Translations under genes and position numbers: made by a program | Shown here: positions 27,691 through 37,265 of the stretch, piece by piece | Layout of the letters: every line of letters begins with the position of its first letter | Numbering within the stretch: position 1 is the stretch's first letter | NCBI RefSeq assembly: GCF_032716425.1 | Contig: NZ_CP090419.1 | Coordinates: 1,986,001 to 2,050,000 of the forward strand | Length of the DNA: 64,000 nucleotides | Source of the DNA: Pseudoalteromonas sp. N1230-9 | GTDB lineage: Bacteria > Pseudomonadota > Gammaproteobacteria > Enterobacterales > Alteromonadaceae | Direction of reading: 5' to 3' | The notes under the pieces: generated by a model | The model's input: only the letters and a program-made list of their open reading frames with translations | Database searches by the model: none | What the model was told of the DNA's origin: nothing

Positions 27691-30600
27691 ATGAAACGTA
27701 TGCTAATCAATGCGACGCAGCAAGAAGAAATGCGCGTTGCACTGGTTGATGGCCAGCGCCTGTATGATTTAGATATCGAAAGCCCGGGTCACGAACAAAA
27801 AAAAGCCAACATTTACAAGGGTAAAATTACCCGTATCGAACCATCTCTTGAAGCAGCCTTTGTTGATTACGGTGCTGAAAGACATGGTTTTCTGCCATTA
27901 AAAGAGATCGCACGCACTTACTTCCCACAAGGCTATACTTTCCAAGGTCGTCCGAATATTCGTGACGTAATTAAAGAAGGTCAAGAAGTCATTGTACAAG
28001 TTGATAAAGAAGAGCGCGGCCAAAAAGGTGCTGCGCTAACAACCTTTATCAGCGTTGCTGGCAGCTACTTAGTACTGATGCCAAACAACCCACGTGCTGG
28101 GGGAATTTCTCGCCGCATCGAAGGTGATGAGCGTACTGAATTAAAAGAAGCACTAAGCCGTTTAGAATTACCTAAAGGTATGGGCTTAATTGTTCGTACA
28201 GCCGGTGTTGGTAAATCATTTGAAGAACTTGAGTACGATTTAAAAGCACTGTTAGTTCATTGGGAAGCGATTCAACAAGCTGCTGACAGCGGCCCAGCTC
28301 CATTTTTAATTCATCAAGAAAGCAACGTTATTTTCCGCGCTATTCGTGACTATCTACGTCGTGATATTGGTGAGATTTTAATTGATAAAGCACGCGTATT
28401 TGAAGAAGCAAAAGCGCATATTGAGCGCTTCCGCCCTGACTTCATGAGCCGTGTGAAACTGTACCAAGGTGATGTGCCTTTATTCACACATTACCAAATC
28501 GAAAGCCAAATCGAATCAGCATTCCAACGCGAAGTTCGCTTACCGTCAGGTGGCTCAATTGTTATTGACCCAACAGAAGCATTAACGTCTATCGATATTA
28601 ACTCATCAAAAGCCACAAAAGGCGGTGATATCGAAGAAACGGCGCTTAATACAAACTTAGAAGCGGCTGACGAGATTGCCCGTCAATTACGTTTACGTGA
28701 TTTAGGTGGTCTTATTGTTATTGATTTCATCGATATGACTCCACCTCGTCACCAACGTGAAGTTGAAAACCGTTTAAAAGATGCAGCGCGTCCAGACCGT
28801 GCTCGTGTACAAATTGGTAAGATCTCTCGCTTTGGTCTACTTGAAATGTCACGTCAGCGCTTACGTCCATCATTAGGTGAAGCAAGCCAAGGCCCATGTC
28901 CTCGTTGTAGCGGCCAAGGTACTATTCGTTCAAATGAGTCAATTGCCCTTTCAATTCTTCGTTTACTTGAAGAAGAAGCGATTAAAGACAACACATCGCA
29001 AGTTAATGCGCAAGTGCCTGTCGCTGTTGCCGCTTATTTGTTAAATGAAAAGCGCCGTAGCGTACACCGTATTGAAAAGCGCCATAATGTTGATGTCGTA
29101 ATTATTCCAAATCAACATTTAGAAACACCTCATTATGAAGTGGTTCGCTTACGCAAAGATGAAACAATTGAAACCGTAAGCTACGAGCAAGTCGTTGCGC
29201 CTGAACCAGAATCATTCGAAATGGCTAAATCACCTTCTGCACCTGTTCGTGAAGAACCTGTGTTAAAAGGTGTTGTTATGCCTACAACGCCTGCTCCTCA
29301 AGCTGCACCAAAAGCTGAACAACCGGCTCCAGCGGCTAAAAAGTCTGAAGGTGGTTTATTTGCTGCAATTGGTAAGTTCTTCAAATCGTTATTCAGCAAT
29401 GCCGAAGCTGAAGCAGAAAAAGAGCAAGAAGAGAAAAAAGCAGCGCAAAGACGTAGTAACAATCGTCGCAACAACGACAACCGTCGCCGTAGCAACAATC
29501 AACGTCGTCGCAATTCTCGTAATAAGCGTCCTGATGATGCACAAGCTAAAGAAGAAAACACAAACACTTCGAATAAGCCTGAGCAAAAAGAAGGGAACGA
29601 GAACCGCAACAAACGTCGTCGTAATTCTAACAACAGAAAACGTAATGAAAAACGTAATGACGATGTAGAACAAACTACAAAAGGCACTGCTCAAGAAAAA
29701 CAATCTGAGCAACCTAAAGAGACAAAGCCTAAGGTTCGTCGTCAACGTCGTAACTTGCGCAAAAAAGTTCGCGTAACAGACGAAAACGCAGATGAATCAA
29801 ATACAGTAAACACTACGACTGAAACAGTTGAGCAAGCAGAGAAACCAGCTAAGCCTGCAAAAGAAGCTGTAGCTGTTGAGACTGAACAGGCAGAACAACC
29901 TGTTGCTGAAAAGCAAGTACCTACAGAACCTGTAAAAGCTGACACTGAGCCTAAACAAGCAGAGCAAGCTGAATCAGTGGTTGAAACATCAACTGAAGAA
30001 GAGCAAGCCCAACCACGTACTCGCTCTCGTCGTTCGCCGCGTCACTTACGTGCCGCAGGTCAACGTCGTCGTCGCCCAGAGCACGATGAAAAATCGAGTG
30101 ATGAGAAAACTGATGCACCAGCATTCATCCCAGTTGCAGATCAAGCTGCTGCTGAATATGAAGCTGAACTAAAGGCAAAGCAAGCTCAAACTGAAGAACC
30201 AGTAAAAGCTGCAGAACCAGTACAAACTGAAGAACCAGTACAAACTGAAGAACCAGTACAAACTGAAGAACCAGTACAAACTGAAGAACCTGTGAAAGCT
30301 GAAGAACCAGTAAAAACTGAAGAACCAGTACAAACTGAAGAGCCAGTAAAAACTGAAGAGCCAGTAAAAACTGAAGAACCAGTACAAACTGAAGAGCCAG
30401 TGAAAGCTGAAGAACCAGTACAAACTGAAGAACCTGTAAAAACTGAAGAGCCAGTACAAGCTGAAGAACCAGTACAGACTGAAGAACCAGTACAAACTGA
30501 AGAACCAGTACAAACTGAAGAACCAGTAAAAGCTGAAGAACCAGTACAAGCTGAAGAGCCTACTAAAAATGAGAAAACAATTTTAGTGAAAGGTTCAGCA

Positions 30601-30774
30601 AGCGCTGCAATGGCTAAACCTGCACCAGTTGCAGATAGTGAGCCACAGCCTACTCCAGCAGCCATGTCGCATGATAAGCGTGTTGCTATTCCAGACAGCG
30701 GCTTACGTGCAGGTTCAATAAAGCCTGCAGGAAAAGCAAATGCTGAAATGGCAAAAACAATGCTAGTAGACTGA
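27691..30774 (+). CDS. rne: Ribonuclease E
   Basis: This is the essential endoribonuclease and degradosome scaffold. The 1027-residue protein has an N-terminal catalytic half with an S1 domain (about 37-120), the DNase-I-like metal ligands Asp302 (TSIDINSS) and Asp345 (IVIDFIDM), and the zinc-link CPRCSGQG near residue 403. After residue 500 it becomes disordered. The amphipathic membrane anchor [16 protein letters not shown] (about 554-569) is followed by Arg/Asn-rich RNA-binding stretches and a second Arg-rich block near 780. Twenty-one QTEEPV-like hexapeptides follow (about 833-958). The catalytic half is well conserved; the tail is lineage-specific. A strong terminator follows. Confidence 0.97.
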   Translation: MKRMLINATQQEEMRVALVDGQRLYDLDIESPGHEQKKANIYKGKITRIEPSLEAAFVDYGAERHGFLPLKEIARTYFPQGYTFQGRPNIRDVIKEGQEVIVQVDKEERGQKGAALTTFISVAGSYLVLMPNNPRAGGISRRIEGDERTELKEALSRLELPKGMGLIVRTAGVGKSFEELEYDLKALLVHWEAIQQAADSGPAPFLIHQESNVIFRAIRDYLRRDIGEILIDKARVFEEAKAHIERFRPDFMSRVKLYQGDVPLFTHYQIESQIESAFQREVRLPSGGSIVIDPTEALTSIDINSSKATKGGDIEETALNTNLEAADEIARQLRLRDLGGLIVIDFIDMTPPRHQREVENRLKDAARPDRARVQIGKISRFGLLEMSRQRLRPSLGEASQGPCPRCSGQGTIRSNESIALSILRLLEEEAIKDNTSQVNAQVPVAVAAYLLNEKRRSVHRIEKRHNVDVVIIPNQHLETPHYEVVRLRKDETIETVSYEQVVAPEPESFEMAKSPSAPVREEPVLKGVVMPTTPAPQAAPKAEQPAPAAKKSEGGLFAAIGKFFKSLFSNAEAEAEKEQEEKKAAQRRSNNRRNNDNRRRSNNQRRRNSRNKRPDDAQAKEENTNTSNKPEQKEGNENRNKRRRNSNNRKRNEKRNDDVEQTTKGTAQEKQSEQPKETKPKVRRQRRNLRKKVRVTDENADESNTVNTTTETVEQAEKPAKPAKEAVAVETEQAEQPVAEKQVPTEPVKADTEPKQAEQAESVVETSTEEEQAQPRTRSRRSPRHLRAAGQRRRRPEHDEKSSDEKTDAPAFIPVADQAAAEYEAELKAKQAQTEEPVKAAEPVQTEEPVQTEEPVQTEEPVQTEEPVKAEEPVKTEEPVQTEEPVKTEEPVKTEEPVQTEEPVKAEEPVQTEEPVKTEEPVQAEEPVQTEEPVQTEEPVQTEEPVKAEEPVQAEEPTKNEKTILVKGSASAAMAKPAPVADSEPQPTPAAMSHDKRVAIPDSGLRAGSIKPAGKANAEMAKTMLVD
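30187..30564 (+). repeat. 18-bp tandem repeat (21 units) in the rne C-terminal coding region
   Basis: Twenty-one consecutive 18-base units encode the hexapeptide [QK][TA]EEPV, with first-position variation between Gln and Lys and second between Thr and Ala. All units stay in frame. Runs of nearly identical units (for example four QTEEPV in a row at the start) suggest slippage and copy-number variation. Confidence 0.95.
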
Positions 30775-30794
30775 TAAGCTTCAGCAAATAAATG

Positions 30795-30830
30795 AAGCCG
30801 CGTTATCAACATAACGCGGCTTTTTTTATT
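30795..30830 (+). terminator. Rho-independent terminator of rne
   Basis: AAGCCGCGTTAT (30795-30806) and ATAACGCGGCTT (30811-30822) form a perfect 12-bp stem with a CAAC loop, followed by a long T tract. It is among the strongest terminators in the window. Confidence 0.9.
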
Positions 30831-30884
30831 TTTACTGAGTTACATAAATACCAACGCACTTAATAAGTGTATTAACGGCCTAAC

Positions 30885-31196
30885 TTAAATTTCAACCTTA
30901 TTGATCTGAACTTGTGGTTGTAAGTTTGTAAAGTTCGGTAAATCTGCAAGGATCTCCTCTGCATGAGGGCTAAATGAATCCTCAAATGCTTTTAAAGAAT
31001 CAAACATCAAATGTCCAATCGCGATAAAGGCAGGTTTTTCATTAATAGTCCCGCCCGATAAACCAGAGTCAACACTCACTCCAATCAACGCGTCCCCCAA
31101 TAATCCTGAGACTAGTGGAAAATGAGTATTTACATAATAATTTATGTCAAAGAATGCCTTGTCACTATTAGGATACATAACACTTACTTTTATCAT
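30885..31196 (-). CDS. EthD-family protein
   Basis: The 103-residue protein starts at ATG 31196, which has an AAAGGTG ribosome site eight bases upstream; that GTG would itself be an alternative start. It has the compact ferredoxin-like pattern of EthD proteins: MIKVSVMYPN, then INYYVNTHFPLV and a C-terminal FTNLQPQVQINKVEI. Family members are small dimeric alpha/beta barrels, often of unknown or monooxygenase-accessory function. It stands alone. Its upstream region of about 230 bases carries only a terminator for phzF. Confidence 0.75.
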   Translation of the reverse strand: MIKVSVMYPNSDKAFFDINYYVNTHFPLVSGLLGDALIGVSVDSGLSGGTINEKPAFIAIGHLMFDSLKAFEDSFSPHAEEILADLPNFTNLQPQVQINKVEI

Positions 31197-31396
31197 TGTT
31201 TTCACCTTTAGTTATAAAGTTAACCCTAGAGCCAAACACACATAAAACCTAAATAAGGCACATTAAACCTACTGTATGTTGGGTAAAGTTACAATGGCCT
31301 TTTAAGATGGGATTTATAAACTAAGTTAGTTGATAACGCTGACTACAGAGCAATAGTAAGTTAACGAAAATACACAAAGGCAGGCAAATACTGTGT

Positions 31397-31419
31397 AAAA
31401 CTAAAGGCCTTGCGGCCTT
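31397..31419 (-). terminator. Terminator of the hydrolase-phzF operon
   Basis: AAGGCC (31404-31409) and GGCCTT (31414-31419) enclose a 4-base loop. On the minus strand they are followed by TTTAGTTTT. The hairpin lies ten bases after the phzF stop. Confidence 0.7.
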
Positions 31420-31428
31420 ATGTAAGAA

Positions 31429-32301
31429 TTAGCTCACAGATAGACGCCTAGTGCCTATTTCATTGGCTGTACCACCGACAATCACTTTCTTAATTTGCTT
31501 ATTATTAGATTCAACTGACGCGGTAATTAATGAAGAACAGCCCATTGCTCGACCTTGCTCAAATACAAAGTGATTATTCGAATTTATAAAAACATGCTTT
31601 GTTAAATAACAGGCAAGCGCCCCACTCGCACTACCTGTTGCGGATTCCTCCGAAATACCAAATAAAGGCGCAAAATTGCGGCAGCTTGCAGTTATAGGGC
31701 TTTGCGTGTTCTCAAGCTCAAAGGCGTGAATGCCTACAACATTATGTATTTTACTAAAATCAGCAATCAAAGAGTCATCGCAACTAATTTTATCGAGTGT
31801 ACCAAAAGGGACAGGCACAATTATATCTGCCAAGCCTGTTGATATAACCTCAATAGGCATCTTGGTTGATGATAATACACTCACATCAATCCCGATTAAT
31901 TTTGCTATCTCATCGTATCTGAACGTGCCTAAAAACTGCGGTAAGGCTTGCTCCATGGTAACTAGGCCACTTTCATCAATGCTGACACCAAGTAAACCTG
32001 CTTTGGTTCTCTGTGTATAGCTACCTGCTTTAACAAGGCCATGTCGAAACAAAGTTGAAAACACAGCGAGTGTCGCATGACCACAAAAATCGACTTCAGT
32101 AGTGGTCGTAAAAAATGATACCGCAAAATCAGCTTCAGGGTCGCGTGAAACAAACGCCGTTTCTGAAAAGCCAACTTCTTGAGCTATTGCTAATTTCTGA
32201 CTATCAGAAAGCTCATCGGCATTTAAAACAACACCTGCAGGATTCCCACCGCTCTCCTGTGCAGTAAAGGAGTTAACTAAAAAGACATTAATATTTTTCA
32301 A
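31429..32301 (-). CDS. PhzF-family isomerase/epimerase
   Basis: The 290-residue protein matches the PhzF/DapF-like fold. It starts INVFLVNSFTAQESGGNPAGVVL and has the catalytic glutamate region GFSETAFVS (Glu near 47), VDFCGHATLAV at about 72-82, and the C-terminal half-repeat ISEESATGSASGALACYL. The reaction in most family members is unknown; in phenazine synthesis PhzF isomerises DHHA. No phenazine genes are nearby. It lies nine bases downstream of the alpha/beta hydrolase gene and shares its operon. Confidence 0.85.
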   Translation of the reverse strand: MKNINVFLVNSFTAQESGGNPAGVVLNADELSDSQKLAIAQEVGFSETAFVSRDPEADFAVSFFTTTTEVDFCGHATLAVFSTLFRHGLVKAGSYTQRTKAGLLGVSIDESGLVTMEQALPQFLGTFRYDEIAKLIGIDVSVLSSTKMPIEVISTGLADIIVPVPFGTLDKISCDDSLIADFSKIHNVVGIHAFELENTQSPITASCRNFAPLFGISEESATGSASGALACYLTKHVFINSNNHFVFEQGRAMGCSSLITASVESNNKQIKKVIVGGTANEIGTRRLSVS

Positions 32302-32310
32302 ATCGATTTC

Positions 32311-33135
32311 TCATTGTGGATATAACGACTGTGACTGAGTGCGTGACATCAGCTTTTCAATTTCAGCAATCACCATATCAGGCTCATCATTTTGTACAAA
32401 GTGATAACTATTACTGGTTAAAACACTTTCTCCTTGCGGAAACTGCGCAGCCCACTCTGAATGAAGTTTCCCCCAAAGCTCCCTTCCTTTATCGGTAAAA
32501 AATAAAAGTGGGGGGTTAGCAAACTTTTTAACAGAAGCAATGACTGTAACTGGTATATCAGGAATGTCAGGATAATCAGGTAATGGACGCTTAGACCAAA
32601 AATCCAAATACTGATTTGACATTCCAGTCGCAAGATCGTCTAACTTTACCTGTGCTATCTCTTTTTCTGCTTGTTGCAAATCTATCTGGCGCATAATATC
32701 AACATCATGTTCAGACGCAGGCTCAATTAACATCAGTGCAGAGAGCTTACCTGGATAACGTGAGGCAAAAACCCTTGCTATATAAGCACCATATGAGTGA
32801 GCAATATAAATAACAGGTTCATTTATATTCAGCGCTGTCAGTAAGGTATGTGCTTCATCTGCATATTCTTCAGAACTGTAGTTTTTAGTTACTTTTTCGG
32901 AGCCGCCATTGCCAATACGCGAATATCTAATCACCTTAGCTTTGCTTGATAATTGTTCAAATATCGCATCCCAATCAGATAAACCTGCCGAACCACCCGC
33001 CTCAAGAAAAAGAGTGTGTTGGCCATGGCCTTTTATTTCGTATTCAACCTTATAGCCGTTCACTTTTACAAAACCCGTTTTAGCTACAGAACTAAACGTA
33101 ACAATTGCCAGCAATAAAATGCATATTGATTTCAC
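32311..33135 (-). CDS. Secreted alpha/beta hydrolase
   Basis: The 274-residue protein has a signal peptide (MKSICILLLAIVTFSSVAKT) and an alpha/beta-hydrolase core. It contains LEAGGSAGLSDWD as the oxyanion-hole strand, the nucleophile elbow AHSYGAYIARV (Ser about 115), and a final His in SYHFVQNDEP. This suggests a periplasmic or outer-face serine esterase. It is cotranscribed with phzF. The substrate cannot be inferred. Confidence 0.8.
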   Translation of the reverse strand: MKSICILLLAIVTFSSVAKTGFVKVNGYKVEYEIKGHGQHTLFLEAGGSAGLSDWDAIFEQLSSKAKVIRYSRIGNGGSEKVTKNYSSEEYADEAHTLLTALNINEPVIYIAHSYGAYIARVFASRYPGKLSALMLIEPASEHDVDIMRQIDLQQAEKEIAQVKLDDLATGMSNQYLDFWSKRPLPDYPDIPDIPVTVIASVKKFANPPLLFFTDKGRELWGKLHSEWAAQFPQGESVLTSNSYHFVQNDEPDMVIAEIEKLMSRTQSQSLYPQ

Positions 33136-33322
33136 TTGTTATCCTTATATATTCGTCAGTGATTTATTAGATCTTCCACTGTAATATTACTTTTATACGT
33201 AAAGACAATGCTTTGCCGCTCTGTTATTGCAAAGAAAGCGACGCACCTTATACAGCTTGAACATGATTACCAGTAATCAAAGGTTACCACCATATTCATT
33301 ACTAAAATCATGAATTCATATA

Positions 33323-33676
33323 CTATTTTCTTTTCTTGTCCTCAACATAGCTTTTAACGTCCAATAAAATTAGAAAAAGTACAAATGATCCACACCACAT
33401 AGCAAAGACCCATACCGCAGGCAATAACTCAGACCAACTGGTTATATTGATTACTTGATAATAAAACACACCTAATGAAATTAATGGCAATATGAATAGA
33501 GAATAAAAAAGCAAAATAATTGAACGGGACAATAGTTTTTGATAAATATTTTCTGTTTTAGATCTAAGCTCCACCAGAGCAAAAACACATTGCGTGGCTA
33601 TAAAAAGCATAAATACTTGCAAAAAGCTCCAGCCTATAGCTGCTAAAACTGCAATCCATTGCATATATTTCTCCAT
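33323..33676 (-). CDS. Small membrane protein of unknown function
   Basis: The 117-residue protein has about three hydrophobic helices (WIAVLAAIGWSFLQVFMLF; LLFYSLFILPLISLGVFYY; LPAVWVFAMWCGSFVLFLIL) and a short basic C-terminal tail (VEDKKRK). I do not recognise a family. It is alone between the hydrolase and yejK genes. The surrounding gaps contain nothing else that I can call. Confidence 0.6.
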   Translation of the reverse strand: MEKYMQWIAVLAAIGWSFLQVFMLFIATQCVFALVELRSKTENIYQKLLSRSIILLFYSLFILPLISLGVFYYQVINITSWSELLPAVWVFAMWCGSFVLFLILLDVKSYVEDKKRK

Positions 33677-33769
33677 AAAATTAGTGAGTTACGTAGAATA
33701 TTACTACAATTCTGCCTTAGGTAGCTAACACTGTTTTAAAAACAACCAAGAGTCGTCAGTGAAAGCGAT

Positions 33770-33801
33770 AAAAAAAGCCCAACTACGGCAACAGCTGGGC
33801 T
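33770..33801 (-). terminator. Terminator of yejK
   Basis: AGCCCAACT (33776-33784) and AGCTGGGCT (33793-33801) form a 9-bp stem with one mismatch. On the minus strand they are followed by seven T residues. Confidence 0.75.
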
Positions 33802-33834
33802 AAGAAATAACAACTCACAGTAAACCTAGTGCTA

Positions 33835-34851
33835 CTAACCTTCTTCTTGCTCCATAAAGCGCTGAAGCTGGTCTTTAAGATTAGGTGGAATGCCTTTTAT
33901 CACAAGCGTATCTGTTGCTTCGTTGTACGTAACACGTTCACCTAAATGTTTACGCTCAAAGCTGACACTTACGCCACCACCCATACCTGAAAATTTCACC
34001 ATGCTGGTGACGGTCTTTTTATCTACAGGGAACGATTCTTCTAAGTCGTAGCTCTGCTCCTGGCAAAAGCTTTCAAATGGACTATCGTCATTTTTTGATA
34101 GTGTAGCCGACAGCTCTTTAACATTGGCATCTTCCCCTGTCGTTACGCAGTCATTACAATAATCAAAAACTTGTTTGCGTAGCTCGTCTTTTTCTGACTT
34201 ATCGTATTGCTGTTCTGATAAATAATCTTCTACGGCATTTAGCATCACTTGGCTTTGTTGCTTAGGATCAATTCCCTCTTCGCAGCCTAAAAAGTCTAAA
34301 AAGAAATCTGCAACTTTGCGACCCGCACGACCTTTAATGAAAGAAATATAACGATTATCCTCTGGTTGCGTATCCCATGCGGTTAAGTCAACACGTGCAG
34401 CCAATTGCATACGAGAAATATCTAAGTGACGCGATGATGCTAAATCAAGCTCAGACGTAATTGAATAATGCTCTTTAATGTTGATCATAGCAATTAACAG
34501 GAAATCACTTGCCACATACTGATAATGACAAAAAACTAAATAACCTGTTTCATTAAAGGCATACTTATTGAGCTCTTCCTTTAATACGTTAGTTGCTTGC
34601 TCGGTCATATGCCAAAAGCCGAGCTCATCATTGCGATAGCTTTGCATCGCCGATGCAACCACACTGTTTTTATCACCGCTAAACGCGCAATAACCTTTAC
34701 CCGGTTTTCCATTGTATGCATGGTGTAACTGTTCAATAAATACAGCGACTTTGTCGTTAACAACCATCTCATCATTGCGTAAATGAATTTCTGTATCGTC
34801 GTCCTTTTTGTCTACATAATGAACGACTAATTTTTTAACATCTATTGTCAT
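33835..34851 (-). CDS. yejK: Nucleoid-associated protein YejK (NdpA)
   Basis: The 338-residue protein matches the NdpA/YejK family in length and sequence style. Features include IHLRNDEMVVNDKV near the start, VFCHYQYVASDFLLIAMIN in the middle, and FIKGRAGRKVADFF near 165-178. YejK binds DNA as a nucleoid-associated protein. It is divergent from yejL with a short 63-base gap, the conserved arrangement in gammaproteobacteria. Confidence 0.92.
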   Translation of the reverse strand: MTIDVKKLVVHYVDKKDDDTEIHLRNDEMVVNDKVAVFIEQLHHAYNGKPGKGYCAFSGDKNSVVASAMQSYRNDELGFWHMTEQATNVLKEELNKYAFNETGYLVFCHYQYVASDFLLIAMINIKEHYSITSELDLASSRHLDISRMQLAARVDLTAWDTQPEDNRYISFIKGRAGRKVADFFLDFLGCEEGIDPKQQSQVMLNAVEDYLSEQQYDKSEKDELRKQVFDYCNDCVTTGEDANVKELSATLSKNDDSPFESFCQEQSYDLEESFPVDKKTVTSMVKFSGMGGGVSVSFERKHLGERVTYNEATDTLVIKGIPPNLKDQLQRFMEQEEG

Positions 34852-34914
34852 CTTTGTTTTTCACGCCTCTGGTGTTAAAATACGGGAATATAACTCTTTT
34901 TATCGAACCAACTG

Positions 34915-35127
34915 ATGCCTATCATATCAAAATATTCCAATGACCAAGTAGAACAAATCGTTGATCAGCTGATTGATGTACTGACAGAGCATAAAGCGCC
35001 TGTTGATTTAAGTCTTATGTGTTTAGGAAATTCTATCACGCATATTTTAAAAGAGCATGTCCCGTCAGAGAAAAGACAAGCTGTTGCCGACAACTTTGCA
35101 AAAGCATTAGCACAGTCGGTTAAATAA
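34915..35127 (+). CDS. yejL: YejL family protein (DUF1414)
   Basis: The 70-residue all-helical protein (PIISKYSNDQVEQIVDQLID...) matches YejL in size, sequence pattern and position between divergent yejK and downstream yejM. Its function is unknown. It ends five bases before the next gene. Confidence 0.9.
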   Translation: MPIISKYSNDQVEQIVDQLIDVLTEHKAPVDLSLMCLGNSITHILKEHVPSEKRQAVADNFAKALAQSVK

Positions 35128-35132
35128 TATTT

Positions 35133-36626
35133 ATGAATTTATCGCAACAAAGTCAATTCTCATCAAAAGTAAGTCAGCTTTTAAGCTGGGGGCACTGGTT
35201 TACCTTCGCAAATATCGGCTTAGTGTTATTTATTAGTCTGAGTTATTTATTTGCAGACAGCGCACCGACCACCTTTATGGGGGTTGTATATATGTTGGTA
35301 ACCTGGTTAAGTCATACCAGCTTTATTACTTTTATTGCCTTTGTTTTAACGATATTTCCATTAAGTTTAGTCTTTCCATACCCGCGACACATACGCGGTA
35401 TGGCTGCACTTATAGCCACTGTTGGGGCATCACTTTTAACACTTGATGCCTATGTCTATTTTAATTTAGGTTATCACTTAAACTCATCTGCATTACCTGA
35501 AATTGTCTCATTGTTATGGCATCGTTTAACCAGTTCTCCTGCACTTACAACCTTACTTGCAGGCGGTATTGTGCTGCTTATTCTCGCGTTTCAGTTACTT
35601 GTGAGTAATTATACTTGGCATCATCTTGCTCGTTTAAAGCAATACAAATTCGCACGTTATGCAACTAGCACTATTTTAGTGTGTTTTGCACTTAGCCATA
35701 GTATTCATATCTGGGCTGATGCTAACTTAAAGTTTGATATTACCAAACAAGATAATGTACTCCCGCTGTCATACCCAACAACAGCCAAAAGCTTATTAGC
35801 TAAAAACGATTTACTCGATATAGAAAGCTATAAAGAAGCGCACGATGTCAGGCTCGACCCTCATAACGTTGGCTATTTACCACCCACGCCTATTGAACAA
35901 TGTAGTGTAGAGACTGCCGCTAAAGTAGATATTTTAGTCTTTTCAGATAATCAAGCATTAGAGCAGTTTGTAGCCGATGAGCCGACTTTACGCAAAACGG
36001 ACTTATTTCTTCAACCTATTGAAACAGAAGACACACTATTTAGTTTGTTATACGGCTTACCTGCTTTTTATAAAGCCCCTATTATTACTAATCAGCAATT
36101 GCCGCTATGGGTTAATGAAAAACGTTCATTGCATGTAGAAGGCTTTAATCAATTCGATTATGTGAATATTACTCAGTCAGATGCCGCCGTTAGACTCATT
36201 AATGCGTCGAACACAACTAACGTTCGTGAAGATGCAACCACTATTTTTGCATTTAGCCTAGCACAGCAAAACAACGGTATTGTTACAACTTCAAGACTTT
36301 ATAGCTCAGATAAAAAAGTTGTCCAAACTGACGGACTTATTCAGCCAAGTGATATTATCGCAACAAGCATTGGTCAATATCTTGGCTGCCAAAGCTTAGC
36401 TAAACAAACAATGCTGGGTAGTAATTTGTATAAACGCCATGACGACACAGGTGTAAACTATTCTCAAAATGTCTTTATTGCATTTAAAAAGGATCGGATC
36501 ACACTAATAGATTCAGATGGCAACTTTAAAAATATATCGGCCGCACAGGGTTTTGCTATTGAGCAAGGACTCGACATTCCATTTTTAGTACAGAGCATAA
36601 AAAAACTAAAACGCTTTACCCCTTAA
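35133..36626 (+). CDS. yejM: YejM/PbgA-like inner-membrane protein with a shortened periplasmic domain
   Basis: The 497-residue protein has an N-terminal DUF3413-type membrane domain of five helices (residues about 20-190; LGYHLNSSALPEIVSLLW is typical) followed by a periplasmic region. In E. coli the 586-residue YejM has a sulfatase-like domain and regulates LpxC and lipopolysaccharide balance through YciM and FtsH. Here the periplasmic part is only about 280 residues and the usual alkaline-phosphatase-like metal motifs are not visible. VDILVFSDNQALEQF and TLFSLLYGLPAFYKAP preserve only the first and second motif contexts. Location after yejL fixes the orthology. Confidence 0.78.
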   Translation: MNLSQQSQFSSKVSQLLSWGHWFTFANIGLVLFISLSYLFADSAPTTFMGVVYMLVTWLSHTSFITFIAFVLTIFPLSLVFPYPRHIRGMAALIATVGASLLTLDAYVYFNLGYHLNSSALPEIVSLLWHRLTSSPALTTLLAGGIVLLILAFQLLVSNYTWHHLARLKQYKFARYATSTILVCFALSHSIHIWADANLKFDITKQDNVLPLSYPTTAKSLLAKNDLLDIESYKEAHDVRLDPHNVGYLPPTPIEQCSVETAAKVDILVFSDNQALEQFVADEPTLRKTDLFLQPIETEDTLFSLLYGLPAFYKAPIITNQQLPLWVNEKRSLHVEGFNQFDYVNITQSDAAVRLINASNTTNVREDATTIFAFSLAQQNNGIVTTSRLYSSDKKVVQTDGLIQPSDIIATSIGQYLGCQSLAKQTMLGSNLYKRHDDTGVNYSQNVFIAFKKDRITLIDSDGNFKNISAAQGFAIEQGLDIPFLVQSIKKLKRFTP

Positions 36627-36690
36627 TATGCTAAAAATGACGGCTTAATTATAGTTACTCAACACTATTAATTTAGAGGACATGGATGTC

Positions 36691-37164
36691 ATGAAAGCCG
36701 TAATCCTTTTTTTATTTAGTTTTCTGTTTTTTATCTACCCTACAAAACAGTTTGCAGCTCAATACTATAAGTGTACGACAGATAAAGGCACTATTTTTAG
36801 TCAACAACCTTGCGGTAGCCGCGCAACTAAACACACCATCAATGTAACTGACCCTAATATTGAAGCACCGAAAGACTTTGTTAAGCAGTTAAACGAATTA
36901 GAGCGCCAGCAAATTGTTCGTAACCTTGAGGCTGAAATACGCAGTAATAAACACAAGCTTGCCATTTTAGACCGTGAGCGTGATCGCGCCCAATTTCAGC
37001 AAGAGCAACGCCTTAACAGAATATTATCTGATCAAGACAAAAAGCGAATCGAAAAAGACATCAAGCAACAGCTAAAATCAATTAATAAGCAATACAAACA
37101 GGATGTTGACGTGTTAACTAAAAAACTCGCTAGATTAGAAAAAAAGTTAAAGCGATATAATTAG
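36691..37164 (+). CDS. DUF4124-domain periplasmic protein
   Basis: ATG 36691 was chosen because GAGGA ends ten bases upstream; an ATG at 36682 lies only one base from that site. The 157-residue protein has a signal peptide (MKAVILFLFSFLFFIYPTKQFAA), then the DUF4124 motif QYYKCTTDKGTIFSQQPCG with a conserved cysteine pair. A long Lys/Arg/Glu-rich coiled coil follows (about 70-155). Such proteins are periplasmic with unknown function. It stands alone between yejM and aceK. Confidence 0.8.
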   Translation: MKAVILFLFSFLFFIYPTKQFAAQYYKCTTDKGTIFSQQPCGSRATKHTINVTDPNIEAPKDFVKQLNELERQQIVRNLEAEIRSNKHKLAILDRERDRAQFQQEQRLNRILSDQDKKRIEKDIKQQLKSINKQYKQDVDVLTKKLARLEKKLKRYN

Positions 37165-37265
37165 TTATGTTTAACTATTGGGTTTCATGATTAAATAACA
37201 TATTCTTAACACGCTAGAGTTAAAGCTCTAATATAAGTGTATTGAGTTTTTAAGAAGGGGTTTAT

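Noticed and set aside
29270..29945. Several basic frames overlapping the Arg-rich part of rne
   Set aside because: They are alternative-frame shadows of the disordered, Arg/Asn-rich RNase E tail.
30187..30564. Regularly spaced repeats that could suggest a CRISPR array
   Set aside because: The 18-bp units are contiguous, have no unique spacers and are in frame within rne.
30169..30812. Long minus-strand frames of repeating Ser-Val-Cys-Thr-Gly or Trp-Phe-Phe-Ser-Leu
   Set aside because: They are antisense shadows of the 18-bp repeat in rne; codon use follows the rne frame.
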